Assembly (NCBI GenBank): GCA_965228265.1 | Contig: OZ245804.1 | Location: 1,674,001 to 1,738,000 of the forward strand | From: GCA-2732755 sp965228265 | Lineage (GTDB): Bacteria; Planctomycetota; Phycisphaerae; Phycisphaerales; UBA1924 | Direction: 5' to 3' | DNA length: 64,000 bases | In this document: positions 35,331-44,784 of the stretch, piece by piece | How positions within the stretch are numbered: the stretch's first letter is position 1 | Layout: every line of letters starts with the position of its first letter | Made by a program: the position numbers and the translations under genes | Notes under the pieces: model-generated | Seen by the model: only the letters and a program-made list of their open reading frames with translations | Told to the model about the DNA's origin: nothing | Database searches by the model: none

Positions 35331-37437
35331 CGAAAGAGAAGCGGTTGTATTAGGTACGGGCATCGCTGGCGCAGCAATCGGCGCATTCTATGGCGGTCCT
35401 ACGGGCGCACAAGTCGGGTACTTGGGCGGCGTTCTCATTGCTTCTGCGCTCTTAGGCAAAGAGGCGGGCGATGCCTTCAACCCTGCTAACGACCTCAGCG
35501 GATTTACAAGCAACAGAGAGGGTACACCGATACCGATTCTGTTTGGCAGAGGCAGGCTCTCGGGTTTGCAGATGCATTACCAGAACTTCCGCAGCTATCA
35601 GAGCGGCGGGGGTGGGGGCTCGGGCTTAGGCGGTCAAGGCGGGGGAGAGACAACCAACTATGCCGTTGACGCTGCAATGCTGTTCTGCTGGGGACCAGTA
35701 ACAAAGCTCGTTGACATTACCAACCGCAACGAATCCATATGGAACGGCGGGCCAATCGAGAGAACAGACGGCGCGCCAACGAGCGTTACAACAGACTTCG
35801 GTACGTTCTCGTTCTTCTGGGGCATCGACGGTCAAACATACAGCAGCTACTTTCAGACGCTCGATGCAAACCCACCGAGGTTCAACCGCTACACGTTCGC
35901 AACCGTCACCGATGCCAACCTAGGAACGTCCCCGAACTGGCCAAGCTCGCTCGCATTCGAGCTTGTCAGAATGCCGCTTACTTCGCTGACGGGCGATTCG
36001 TATATCAACGACGATGCGAACCCGGCGCACATCATCTACGAGATTCTGACCAATCCTATTTGGGGTCTGCGGATTCCGCCAGCGTATATCAACGCTGACA
36101 GTTTCCAAGACGCAGCAGACCAGTTCGCAGCCGAGAACTTCGGGCTCTCGTTCGTTATCTCAGCAGCGCAGCCAGCGATAAGCGCTCTACAAGATATAGC
36201 AACATGGACGAACTGCTACCTGTTCTCTGATGTTGACGGCAGAATAGCAATCGCTCTCATCAGAGAGAACCAGAACCTCACCGATGACGACTACATAACC
36301 ATCAACGATACCGACATCATTGACGGCACCCTCAGAGTGAACCGCTCTAGCGGGGCGGGCATCGTCAATCAGCTTGCTGTTCAGTGGACAGACGCAGACA
36401 ACGAATATGCAACTCAGGCGTTCCCATTGCAGAACGAGACGAGCGTTGATTTGTACGGGCCGAAGTTCGATACGTTGAACCTCAGCGCCATTACGAATAA
36501 GTCGGCAGCCGTCAAACAGGGAAACCGTATTCTCTATCAGCGTTCGGGTCTGCAACGCTCGGCTACGTTCGATTGCAGCCAAAGAAGAACCCGAGTCTGG
36601 GTAGGTCGGCGCATCCGCTTAGCGCCCGGTAGCTGGGGCTCTGATGAGGCGCTGGACCTCATCGTTACAGCGGTTGACGAGAAACAACCCGAGAGCGGCA
36701 TTGTTACCGTAACAGCCATAGAGGACGTTCTAGCCGACGTTCCGAGCGTTGACTTTGGCGTACCCGATGACAGCGACGACGTAGATAGCTCGGCTCTCGA
36801 TTGTCTGACACGTTATGCCGTATTCGAGTTGCCAACGGGCCTCAAGGTCTTTGGCGGTTCGTCCATCGAAATCATCGTTGCAGCGGGTCAAGCGCCGAAC
36901 TCGGTAAGTAACTCGTTCAGGGTTTATGCCCGTCGAAACTTGACGGGTAACTACCAACTCATCGGAACCCGAAGCGTCTACGTTCCTGCTGGTACGTTGC
37001 AGACGGCGTTAGCATCTACGGCATCGCCAACAGAGAACGCATCAGAGACAATCGACGTAACCCTAGACGGCTTCAACGATTCGCTGCTTGATTCGGTTAC
37101 GACTGGCGAATGGCAGTCTGATACAACGCTCATGCTCGTTGGGGAAGAACTGATCAGCGTTCGGGACGTTACGGCCAACGGCAGCAACAGCTACACGCTG
37201 ACGGGTGTTCGCAGAGGCGTTCAGGGTTCGGCGCTCAACGTTGCTCATTCGATTGGGGCAGACGTTTACTTTGTGCGCGCATTGATAAACCAAGACAACG
37301 TATTTGCATCGGGCGAGTTTGTCGAGGGCGATACATGGGGCGTCCAGGCGGTAGCCAGAAGAACAGATACGGGCGAGGTTGTCAGCGTAGCCGACTGCAC
37401 CGAGCTTGAGTTTACATTCGGCGGAGGGTCCAGCTAA
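35320..37437 (+). CDS. Tail tip / host-specificity protein (lambda J / GTA gp15 type)
   Basis: This 705-aa protein opens with a glycine-rich hydrophobic stretch (GTGIAGAAIGAFYGGPTGAQ), followed by a GTPIPILFGRGRLSG segment that is typical of GTA gp15/lambda J heads. A long beta-rich body follows with VQWTDADNEYATQAFP and, later, GWQAVARRTDTGE-like strands. It should form the central tail tip that carries the receptor-binding parts. Order after the peptidase matches the GTA module. Confidence 0.75.
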   Translation: MAGSEREAVVLGTGIAGAAIGAFYGGPTGAQVGYLGGVLIASALLGKEAGDAFNPANDLSGFTSNREGTPIPILFGRGRLSGLQMHYQNFRSYQSGGGGGSGLGGQGGGETTNYAVDAAMLFCWGPVTKLVDITNRNESIWNGGPIERTDGAPTSVTTDFGTFSFFWGIDGQTYSSYFQTLDANPPRFNRYTFATVTDANLGTSPNWPSSLAFELVRMPLTSLTGDSYINDDANPAHIIYEILTNPIWGLRIPPAYINADSFQDAADQFAAENFGLSFVISAAQPAISALQDIATWTNCYLFSDVDGRIAIALIRENQNLTDDDYITINDTDIIDGTLRVNRSSGAGIVNQLAVQWTDADNEYATQAFPLQNETSVDLYGPKFDTLNLSAITNKSAAVKQGNRILYQRSGLQRSATFDCSQRRTRVWVGRRIRLAPGSWGSDEALDLIVTAVDEKQPESGIVTVTAIEDVLADVPSVDFGVPDDSDDVDSSALDCLTRYAVFELPTGLKVFGGSSIEIIVAAGQAPNSVSNSFRVYARRNLTGNYQLIGTRSVYVPAGTLQTALASTASPTENASETIDVTLDGFNDSLLDSVTTGEWQSDTTLMLVGEELISVRDVTANGSNSYTLTGVRRGVQGSALNVAHSIGADVYFVRALINQDNVFASGEFVEGDTWGVQAVARRTDTGEVVSVADCTELEFTFGGGSS

Positions 37438-37913
37438 TGGCTCAAACAACTATGAACGGTCTAACGGTCTACACGCCTCAGCCTACGGGCGATGCTGGCT
37501 TAGCAATAGACAACAACTTTAGAGAGATAGCAGACCGAATCCCGGTCTCTGGCGCTTTGCCGAGATACACGGTAACGGCGGGCATCAATGCAAAATCAAC
37601 GGGGGATACAAACGTATTTACTCTGCCCGGTGGTTACAACTGGGCAATCGACTCAATAGACGTTGTATGTACCGGCGTATCGGGCAGCGGCAATGCTCCA
37701 ACGCTGCGCTTCGGTCTATCAACCGATACAGACCAGTTCGGACAGCTTGAGATAGATGCAACGTCTCTGCTTGAGAAGGTGACGCTTCGCAACATACAAG
37801 CTAACACCATCGGTTCAACCAACATACTGAGCGTTGGCGTTGCAACAGCATCGACCTACTCAACGCATACGGTCTCGGTTGCGTTCAACCTCGTTGGAAT
37901 GGCGGAAACGTAA
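37437..37913 (+). CDS. Tail tip accessory protein, 158 aa
   Basis: The start overlaps the host-specificity gene stop by 1 nt. The protein (MAQTTMNGLTVYTPQPTGDA) has a short helical collar and then a beta-sandwich-like region (FTLPGGYNWAIDSIDVVCTG). Similar proteins in phages are small tail fibre or receptor-contact modules. No exact family is recognised. Confidence 0.55.
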   Translation: MAQTTMNGLTVYTPQPTGDAGLAIDNNFREIADRIPVSGALPRYTVTAGINAKSTGDTNVFTLPGGYNWAIDSIDVVCTGVSGSGNAPTLRFGLSTDTDQFGQLEIDATSLLEKVTLRNIQANTIGSTNILSVGVATASTYSTHTVSVAFNLVGMAET

Positions 37914-38113
37914 TGCCGCTGCCAGACTCAGGACAAAACGGGGGCAGCAATCAGGCTACAGACGTAGCGAAGGCCAGCGGTATGACCATCGGCGGACCAC
38001 AAACGCTTGAGTACCGAGACATAGAGGTTGTATCCGTTGGTCTGGGCGTTCTCTCGGTGCGCATTGAAGGTCTAAGGCTTGCGAGCATCGTATTAGAAAA
38101 CGGAAGGTTATAA
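37913..38113 (+). CDS. Small tail-region protein, 66 aa
   Basis: The start overlaps the previous stop (TAATG). The first half is low-complexity and polar, and the second half holds strands (IEVVSVGLGVLSVRIEGLRL). It is probably a tail accessory peptide; no family recognised. Confidence 0.5.
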   Translation: MPLPDSGQNGGSNQATDVAKASGMTIGGPQTLEYRDIEVVSVGLGVLSVRIEGLRLASIVLENGRL

Positions 38114-38116
38114 ACT

Positions 38117-38467
38117 ATGGATGGCTACACAACAACAGGTACAGACTTCAAGCTCGTATTTACCAAGCTCGTAGATGAGGACGGCTCGCCTCTTGTTCTT
38201 GCGGACGTGGACGAGTTCAGACTCAAGCTCGCTGAATCCGAGCCGAGCGGTACGGTTGTTCTAACCCTCAGCGATGCAAGCGAGGCATCTAGATTCGTTC
38301 AGACGCAATCGAGGGCAGAAGTAACGGTTCAGGTGCTAGCAGCAGATTACGAGTTTCGCGCGGGCAGAGAGTATTACTTCCAGCTATTCGTAATCAGAGA
38401 CTCGATTACCAACGCAACGCCCCCGAGGCGCTTTCAAGTCATAGCGGGCATCGACCCCAACGGTTAA
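38117..38467 (+). CDS. Tail-region beta-sandwich protein, 116 aa
   Basis: A single beta-rich domain of immunoglobulin-like length with strands FKLVFTKLVDEDGSPL and EYYFQLFVIRDS. Such domains, similar to BppU/DUF-type N-terminal modules, often attach fibres to tail tips. The role is inferred from position before the fibre gene. Confidence 0.55.
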   Translation: MDGYTTTGTDFKLVFTKLVDEDGSPLVLADVDEFRLKLAESEPSGTVVLTLSDASEASRFVQTQSRAEVTVQVLAADYEFRAGREYYFQLFVIRDSITNATPPRRFQVIAGIDPNG

Positions 38468-38485
38468 CTACGGAGTTCCTAGACA

Positions 38486-39676
38486 ATGGCAAGCAAAGAA
38501 CTGTTCTTTACCCCAATCAATCTGACGAGCGGGCAGTTGCTCGAAGCTGGCAGCGGTACGCCCGAATCTTCTGTTTCGGCAACGCCGGGCTCAATCTATC
38601 TCGACTCAGACGGTAAGCTCTGGATCAAGGAATCGGGTTCAGGTAACACCGGCTGGGCTGAGGCTGGCAGCGGGGGCGCAGCGGGCAGCGATACTGAAAT
38701 ACAGTTCAACGATGGCGGCGCTTTCGGGGCATCAGCGAACCTTACGTTCGATTCGGGCAACAGCAGGCTCGTTGCTACAGAGCTTCGATTCGGCGCAGCC
38801 GATGTTTACGCCAACCTGTCCAGGACCGCAACAGCAGGAACGGGTAACAACTTTGATAACGCCATCATCGCAACGGGCGGCACCGACTCGAATATCAACC
38901 TGAGCATCGGCGTAAAGGGTCTTGGAGCGTTCCAGCTTTACAGCAGCAGCTACAGCAAGAACCAAGCTGGCTTTACGGCTGTTGACTTGCAGCTATACGC
39001 CTCATCATCAACGCAGACGGCATCGGGTCTGTTCTCAACTGCGGTCGGCTCGGCCAATACCGCCAGCGCTCAGAATTCTACGGCTCTAGGCGGGGCCAAT
39101 ACTGCCAGCGCCACTCAGGCAACGGCTGTCGGAACATCGGTAACGGCATCAGGCGCTGGGTCTACTGCAATCGGCAATAGTTGTACGGCTGGCGCAGCAG
39201 ATTCCCTCGCTCTAGGAAAGCAATCAAACGCCCGACTTCAAGGCATGACCAGCTTTGCATCTGGGCAGGCATCGATAGTGGGGGACAGGCAATCGGGCAG
39301 ACTGCATCTGCGGGGTTCAACCTCGGGGGCAACATCGGATGAACTTACCGTCGGCGCTGGCGCTCTGAGCGCATCGAACAGCCTTGTTGTTCCCGAGGGT
39401 AGCATGGTCGCAGGGCTTGCTACCTGCATTGGCTGGGATGGTACGGACTACTTCGCTCAACGCAGACGGTTTGTAGCTCGAAGGTCATCAGCAGGCAATG
39501 TAACGGTCGATATCAATGCTTCTGATTGGACATCAAACAGCGTGAGCTTTGGCGGCGCTGCCTTCGCTATCGCAGCAAACACAACGCACCAATGCGTGAA
39601 CTTTTCTGTTACAGGTGTTGCGGCCAAGGATATAGAATGGGTCGTCACGGCAGAATGGACCGAACTACAAACCTAG
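38486..39676 (+). CDS. Tail fibre with YadA-type head repeats
   Basis: The 396-aa protein has a GTPESSVSATPGSIYLDSDG start like many tail fibres, then a linker, then (about residues 178-251) five to six repeats of the YadA/Hia head type: STAVGSANTAS, STALGGANTAS, ATAVGTSVTAS, STAIGNSCTAG and SLALGKQSNA. These 14-residue repeats build a trimeric left-handed beta-roll in bacterial adhesins and some fibres. The C-terminal part should fold as the receptor-binding tip. CTACGGAGT precedes the ATG by 10 nt. It is the last rightward structural gene. Confidence 0.8.
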   Translation: MASKELFFTPINLTSGQLLEAGSGTPESSVSATPGSIYLDSDGKLWIKESGSGNTGWAEAGSGGAAGSDTEIQFNDGGAFGASANLTFDSGNSRLVATELRFGAADVYANLSRTATAGTGNNFDNAIIATGGTDSNINLSIGVKGLGAFQLYSSSYSKNQAGFTAVDLQLYASSSTQTASGLFSTAVGSANTASAQNSTALGGANTASATQATAVGTSVTASGAGSTAIGNSCTAGAADSLALGKQSNARLQGMTSFASGQASIVGDRQSGRLHLRGSTSGATSDELTVGAGALSASNSLVVPEGSMVAGLATCIGWDGTDYFAQRRRFVARRSSAGNVTVDINASDWTSNSVSFGGAAFAIAANTTHQCVNFSVTGVAAKDIEWVVTAEWTELQT

Positions 39677-39792
39677 TATTTGCGACACTAGCAGCGCATA
39701 GAATGGGCTCGCCACCTGAACAAGGAACAGAACAAAGTGACGAGCCCGGTTAGGGAAATGGAGAATATTTAGCCTACGACTGCTATACCAAA

Positions 39793-40107
39793 TTATCGGC
39801 GCGCATTCCTCTCTGCATCTGCTATGCACACTAAACAATTGTGCCATTCCCGGAAATCTTGCAGAGTAATCGTCCGAGTCTTTGCATCGGGAAACAGCTT
39901 GCGAAAGCTGGTAGACCACTCGCCTTTCGGACCGGCGTTCAACGTCCCGAACTCTGCATAGAAGTTGTCTAGCTCTCGTTGCGCTTCTTCGACGGTATCG
40001 CATCGGGGAAGTCTGATGTTCCAATACCACCTGCCGATTTGCGCATAGTAAGGTTTGCTGTATTTATCGCTGTAGTAAATGTTCTTCGGTAGCTCTCGAT
40101 TGGTCAT
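39793..40107 (-). CDS. Small AP2-like phage protein, 104 aa
   Basis: The start at 40107 follows GGGAGAAAC. The protein (MTNRELPKNIYYSDKYSKPY) has three strand-like segments (YYAQIGRWYWNIRLPRC) followed by a helix (VEEAQRELDNFYAEFG), the pattern of AP2/integrase-N-like DNA-binding folds. It is the last gene of the three-gene leftward operon and overlaps its upstream neighbour by 4 nt (ATGA). A DNA-binding role in replication is inference. Confidence 0.6.
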   Translation of the reverse strand: MTNRELPKNIYYSDKYSKPYYAQIGRWYWNIRLPRCDTVEEAQRELDNFYAEFGTLNAGPKGEWSTSFRKLFPDAKTRTITLQDFREWHNCLVCIADAERNARR

Positions 40108-41636
40108 GTTGTTTCTCCCTGTAGTGAAGTGGTAAGAGTTCTGTTGGGCGCTATGCGCTCTAACGAGATGATGATAAACCCTGCCTTTCTGCGCCATTTG
40201 TCAGGGTTCGGGTTGCAGTCATCAAGCCTTATGTCTTGCGTATTTGCCCAGCTTTGTATCTGACGCATAACGCCTGAGCGGTCCATTCCAGGCAGCCTGA
40301 GACGGTCTGCAATCTGACGGGTACGAAATAAAGCCTGCCCGTTCTCATAGTTAACATGCATCAGACTTCGGGCTTGTTCCCTTTCATCTGGTTCGTCTGA
40401 TTCGTACCTGTCATACCAACGGCAAAGCAATCGAAGAAACTTGCTGTAGCTATCATCTCTTGTCGAGAGTTCCTCTTCTCGCATCATCGCCAGATAGTGA
40501 CCAGCTACCCATTCGAGCGCATCCCCCAAGAACTCTGATGCGTCAACCTCTATCGTCTGGTCAAAGCCGCTGAGCGAACGAATGTCTGTCTCGGTTACTT
40601 TCTCAAGGAACGCCCGAAGATGAGCGATGCGCCGAGCATGGGCAAACCATTTGCTCAAACCAGCGCTGGTCTGTTCCTCATCGAACCGCAGACACTCTTT
40701 GACGGCCGGTAGCGAGCGTTCCCATGCGATGAGTTCTTCTAGGTTGCTTGGTATATCATCGAACGTGACGCTTACCCGCCCGTTGTTTTGATGCAACAGA
40801 GCAATCTTTTCGTCTAGGGCCTGCGTTCTACCAATATCGTAGGTAGGGTCTGCAAACTCGCTCATCGAACAGACGGGCACCATCCGCTCAAACATACCTG
40901 AATAACGCAGTTGCTCTAGGTCAAAGGTCCGAAAGAACGTCTGAGGCTGAGTCGCCCATAGATTCGAGATACAGACGTTGCGAACGTAACGCTCGCCACT
41001 CGTTACCCGCAGACTATCGAGCTTGCCTTTCGGGTCAAACGCAGTCAGCGCCCAACCAATCTTGCTGCCTATCTCTTGCTCAGAACGAGCCCCGCCAATC
41101 AGCGTAGCCAAGACCGTTGATGCCTCTACCGAGAACCAGACTTCGGTACAGCGCTTGGTCTTGGTATGCTCATAGGCTGACTGTTCCCAGTCCGAGCGGG
41201 CTTGGTCAACATGGCTATCAATCTCGCTCTGGTTCGCAGCGGGATTGTCCTTGAGGTACTTCTCAGCCGTTGTCTCAGGGTTGAACGTGCGCCAATAGCC
41301 AACAGCCTTAGCGAGAGCCTCGGGGGTTGTTGTTTCGTGGATGGTCCGAGGGCTTGCGGGTAACCCCTTCAGCGCTAGAAGCTCTTTGAGGCGCTCGTCG
41401 CTGGCATCTATAACTGCGTTCTTGCCTACGCCTTTTTTCGCAAGCAGTAAATAGTTCTGCTGCGATGATTCCCAGCGCCCCAAACTGTCTGAATTGACGA
41501 CCCGTCCCAGAACGGTTCCTAGAGCAACAAGCTCGGAATAGATAAAGAGGCTGTCAGGTACGAGCTTGGACTTGTATTGATTGGCTAAGCGTTTGCTCAG
41601 CGCCAGAATGTCTTTGCCCAGTAATGAATGGTTCAT
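40104..41636 (-). CDS. DUF3987-like P-loop replication protein
   Basis: This 510-aa protein contains a Walker A loop, LLLAKKGVGKNAVIDASDER (about residues 63-82), and the layout of DUF3987 proteins: helical N-terminus, ATPase core with EVWFSVEASTVLATLIGGAR, and a C-terminal winged-helix-like part (RTRQIADRLRLPGMDRSGVM). DUF3987 members resemble primase-helicase or plasmid replication ATPases and occur in phage and island replication modules. It overlaps both neighbours by 4 nt, so the operon is translationally coupled. Role as replication initiator or helicase is inference. Confidence 0.7.
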   Translation of the reverse strand: MNHSLLGKDILALSKRLANQYKSKLVPDSLFIYSELVALGTVLGRVVNSDSLGRWESSQQNYLLLAKKGVGKNAVIDASDERLKELLALKGLPASPRTIHETTTPEALAKAVGYWRTFNPETTAEKYLKDNPAANQSEIDSHVDQARSDWEQSAYEHTKTKRCTEVWFSVEASTVLATLIGGARSEQEIGSKIGWALTAFDPKGKLDSLRVTSGERYVRNVCISNLWATQPQTFFRTFDLEQLRYSGMFERMVPVCSMSEFADPTYDIGRTQALDEKIALLHQNNGRVSVTFDDIPSNLEELIAWERSLPAVKECLRFDEEQTSAGLSKWFAHARRIAHLRAFLEKVTETDIRSLSGFDQTIEVDASEFLGDALEWVAGHYLAMMREEELSTRDDSYSKFLRLLCRWYDRYESDEPDEREQARSLMHVNYENGQALFRTRQIADRLRLPGMDRSGVMRQIQSWANTQDIRLDDCNPNPDKWRRKAGFIIISLERIAPNRTLTTSLQGETT

Positions 41637-42466
41637 ATCTCAACCCCCATACGCGCAAGGTCGATACCCTCGGGCAGATGGCTCGGGGGCGAGCCCCCGT
41701 CTGGTCGAGATTCGCTGAGCCTGTTTCTAACAAGAGTCTCATCAACAACGCTTCTGAGTTGCTCGGTTGTCCATGAATCAAAGTAGCTGGCGGTTGCTCG
41801 TTCGATAACGGCAAGGTTGCTGAGGCTGCCTTTGTGGAATATATACCTAGGCTCTACGAGTTGAGAACGATGCTGTCTGCCCATGTCACGGCTGATGAGG
41901 GGAATGTATGTATTGATGCCGCTGTTGCTTCTGACAAATGTTGTGCGGTAGCCAGGCGAAAAAACACAACGGTCAAACTCTCGCTCATGCACGAGGTCAA
42001 GAAAGCGCCTCTCGGTCTTGCGAAGCTGCATCGTGTTCTCTTGCTCAGCGCCAAGATTGATGACAACCGTTGCAAACGGAGCGCAGAAATAAATGCCGTG
42101 AATCGAAACCGACTGCTGCTTATACCCGCCAGTTGATGTCTTGAACAAATCAGCCGCATTAAAGGCCAGATTCGTAAGTTCAAACTCGTTCTCAACCTGA
42201 TAGGTCAGGCCGAAAGCAAATACCCTGCGGCAAATACCATCGCTATCAACAGGATTGAGCATCATGCCCATTGATTCGCTGTCGGCGCTGGACTCAAACT
42301 GCAATGCAACAGAGTTGCCGATATCCGCTGCCGTAAGGCTGCCAGAACCCATTAGCTCGATGGTTTTTGTGCCTGCTATACGCCTTGCCATCCGACGACG
42401 GACAGCGAGGTTACCCGATATGTGCGCCGGCACCTGCGCACAATCAAACTTTGTCTCTGCTTGCAT
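41633..42466 (-). CDS. First gene of phage replication-type operon, 277 aa
   Basis: The start at 42466 follows AAAGGAAC. The protein starts MQAETKFDCAQVPAHISGNL, is rich in beta strands and has a C-terminal GSPPSHLPEGIDLARMG tail. I recognise no family and no catalytic motif. Its stop overlaps the DUF3987 start (ATGA), so the two are made together, which suggests a partner in replication or DNA handling. The control region with iteron-like repeats lies just upstream. Confidence 0.6.
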   Translation of the reverse strand: MQAETKFDCAQVPAHISGNLAVRRRMARRIAGTKTIELMGSGSLTAADIGNSVALQFESSADSESMGMMLNPVDSDGICRRVFAFGLTYQVENEFELTNLAFNAADLFKTSTGGYKQQSVSIHGIYFCAPFATVVINLGAEQENTMQLRKTERRFLDLVHEREFDRCVFSPGYRTTFVRSNSGINTYIPLISRDMGRQHRSQLVEPRYIFHKGSLSNLAVIERATASYFDSWTTEQLRSVVDETLVRNRLSESRPDGGSPPSHLPEGIDLARMGVEI

Positions 42467-42609
42467 ATCTGGTGTTCCTTTGTGCTAATCCCTCTGCCGA
42501 GGGTTCTCCACATAGCTATACAAAGCATCGAAACAAAGTCCTTCTACGCAGCTTCTTTCACAGCCAAAAAAGCACAAACAATAGAAAAACGGAGCACAGG
42601 AAATCTTCT

Positions 42610-42873
42610 AAACGCTGGCAGACAACTCTCTAAGTGCGGACAAAAACAGCAAAATGGGGGCAGTTTGCCAGCGGTTTGCCAGCACATAGCCACCTGCTAA
42701 AGATTGGAAAACGTCTGTTGAAGAACAGAAACGAGGTTCAGAAGAGCAGGAAGAAATATAAACGCTGGCAAATAGCGCTGACATATGTGAACGGGGGTGA
42801 AATATCTCTTTCTCTTTCTAAATATTAAATACCAGGCGCGCATATATGGGGGAGCGCAGTTTGCCAGCGTTTA
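42610..42873. repeat. Iteron-like repeats (AAACGCTGGCAAA)
   Basis: Five related sites within 264 bp: AAACGCTGGCAG (42610), TTTGCCAGCG (42664), TTTGCCAGCA (42675), AAACGCTGGCAAA (42760) and TTTGCCAGCGTTTA (42860). They occur in both orientations and share a GCTGGCAAA core. Their position directly upstream of the replication-type operon suits an origin or operator array. Confidence 0.6.
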
Positions 42874-43836
42874 TATTGTTTCCTGTTGATACCGGGAAAG
42901 ATGAGAGCGAAACTTAGGACTGCATCTGCCTCTGTGTTTTCATGTCCAGATAAAGAAGCGCGCTGCAACAGCAGACAACATCAGCAGCAAGGACGTAGGT
43001 TGCTGCCTCTGTTGAGAACCAGTGTTATGAGAGAAGCGGTTTAGCCCGCTAGAGTTGCTTGCTTGTTATGATACATAGAACAACGCTGGATTGCGCTTTG
43101 TTGTTGCTGATGAGTGTTGAGAGGTTCCGCTGCAAAAAATCGTTTCTAGGTGGGCAGGATTGATGGTTGTTGCTAACGGGAAAGGTTAGAAACAAGTCCT
43201 TGGGGCGGCCTTGTATGGTCGGAGAAAAGCGTGAAAGTTCCTGTAGAGTGCAACCCGAAAGGGCTGATAAGACTCCAAACAGACCTTGGATACGCTACAT
43301 CAGACCCAGAATGCACCCCCGGAAACACCTGAATAGACTCCGAATAGACCGGCCCTCATTATACACAACAAACGTGAGCCTTTTAATAATGTTTGCAAAT
43401 CAAATACATTCACACATAACAAAGCGCATGATGAAACAATAAACAAAGCGCATAAAACAAAACTATACAAAGAAACAGAAACTAAGTAATACATGCGAAT
43501 GACAATACGTTATGAGCAAAGCAAACAACGGTATCTTTATCATTGTTGTTGCGAATGATGTAGACAGCAACGCAGATGGCGTTGTCGTCATCGCTGCTGC
43601 TGTGTTGCATTGAGCATCAATGCTGTTGCTAAGACTGTTGTTGTCAATGTTCTATATCTGCGCGCAATGAAAGAGCTACCCGTCTCAGGTTCATGGTTGA
43701 GAGTTATGGGCTGACAGCTTGCAGGGCGAGGCTTGCTGGTTCTGTTGATGAGCTTTCTGTCTGCGCGAAATTGATAAGGTGTCCGCCTGCTGCTCGGTCA
43801 TCGGCCCGAGGTTGCAGTCACTTTCCGAAGGCTTGC

Positions 43837-43993
43837 TTAGGTCCGGCGTTTAGTTACCAACAACCCTGCTGAACAAACTACATACCAGTGCTTAATAGAT
43901 TAGGCCAGCAAAGACCTAACCTGCCTTGCTGTTAGGGTAACTAGCATGTTAACAATTAGCTTGTTAGGACCAGCGTTTACCTAACAACCGGAC
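43837..43993. promoter_or_regulatory. Operator-like dyads TTAGG-N-CCTAA
   Basis: TTAGGTCCGGCGTTTAGTTA at 43837, TTAGG-N10-CCTAA at 43900-43919 and GTTAGG-N11-CCTAAC at 43963-43985. The first and third also share the GCGTTTA centre and a following ACAACC, so they form an imperfect direct repeat of about 29 bp. Further single CCTAACG copies lie at 43993 and 44041. They look like binding sites of a dimeric regulator. Confidence 0.45.
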
Positions 43994-44244
43994 CCTAACG
44001 AGCTTAAGATACAGGACAAAGACAGGAAACAGGACGCAAGCCTAACGGTTTGCCGTAATTGGCAAGATGCTAACTGATTTAGTAAATAACCGCCTGATTT
44101 TATCGAATCCGCTTGACTTTGCCCTTCGGAGCGCCTAGGGGGCTGGTCCCTATAACAAGGGGGTGGGGGTGTTTTGGCGATGGTAGGGGCTGGTTTGGCT
44201 AGCGCACCCCTTCACATAACAGGGAGCTTTCAGCCCTTCATATA

Positions 44245-44784
44245 TCATGTAAGGTCTGAGGGCCGAGGCGGTTTCACTTCGATAATGGAGGAAGCGAGCA
44301 CCGGCCGACGGGCGTAGTCCTGACTCGTACTCAGAATGGACTTGAGCGGCAACGTTTTTATGAGAGGTTTCCGCATCCCATGAATCACGATTCGCACATT
44401 GACCGGAGTGAAAGCAGTAGAAGCTTTAGTTAGGGCATTACGAGTAAAGTAAAAATCCAGCCATTGCCCTGTTTTTACTTCAAACTGATCCCGTTCGTGA
44501 TAATCAATGACCTTGCCAGACGCATCCAGCAGTTCTACGCATCGAATCCGATGGGGCCCGCCATAGTTTCGGACATAGAAAACAACTCTGTTCTTCGAGT
44601 CCTGGCTATCAGCTAGCGAGATTCGCCCAAAAACAGGGAAGAGCGAGAGAAGTTTTGGCATCAGGAGTTTTGTTGCCGCCAGCACGAGTCCGCCCAAGGA
44701 AAGAATGGTTGCCATGACAGTTGCCAAAAACGGCATCAGCGGGCAAAGCCAGATGATCATATATGAGAATTCGGACGGACCCAT
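44245..44784 (-). CDS. Membrane-anchored beta-sandwich protein, 179 aa
   Basis: The N-terminus carries two hydrophobic helices (about residues 7-25 and 27-50), then a beta-rich domain with VVFYVRNYGGPHRIRCVELL and GQWLDFYFTRNAL. The pattern of a strand with N-x-G and a following V-x-L strand resembles the product of the gene at 49334, so the two could be distant paralogues. No family recognised. It is probably prophage cargo acting at the membrane. Confidence 0.6.
   Translation of the reverse strand: MGPSEFSYMIIWLCPLMPFLATVMATILSLGGLVLAATKLLMPKLLSLFPVFGRISLADSQDSKNRVVFYVRNYGGPHRIRCVELLDASGKVIDYHERDQFEVKTGQWLDFYFTRNALTKASTAFTPVNVRIVIHGMRKPLIKTLPLKSILSTSQDYARRPVLASSIIEVKPPRPSDLT

Larger units (their letters stand above)
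42467..44244. other. Gene-poor prophage control region
   Basis: About 1.8 kb without a convincing gene, between leftward replication genes and a leftward membrane gene. It holds iteron-like repeats (42610-42873), low-complexity GTT/GCT-rich stretches (43530-43650), operator-like dyads TTAGG-N10/11-CCTAA (43837-43993) and TA-rich blocks. The layout suits a replication origin plus lysogeny/lysis control. No promoter can be fixed with confidence. Confidence 0.5.

Noticed and set aside
43167..43442. A 91-aa frame in the control region
   Set aside because: No ribosome-binding site, Arg/Pro-rich with no fold-like pattern.
43512..43613. A 33-aa frame (MSKANNGIFIIVVANDVDSN)
   Set aside because: It reads smoothly but has no ribosome-binding site and lies in GTT/GCT-rich low-complexity DNA; kept only as a note.
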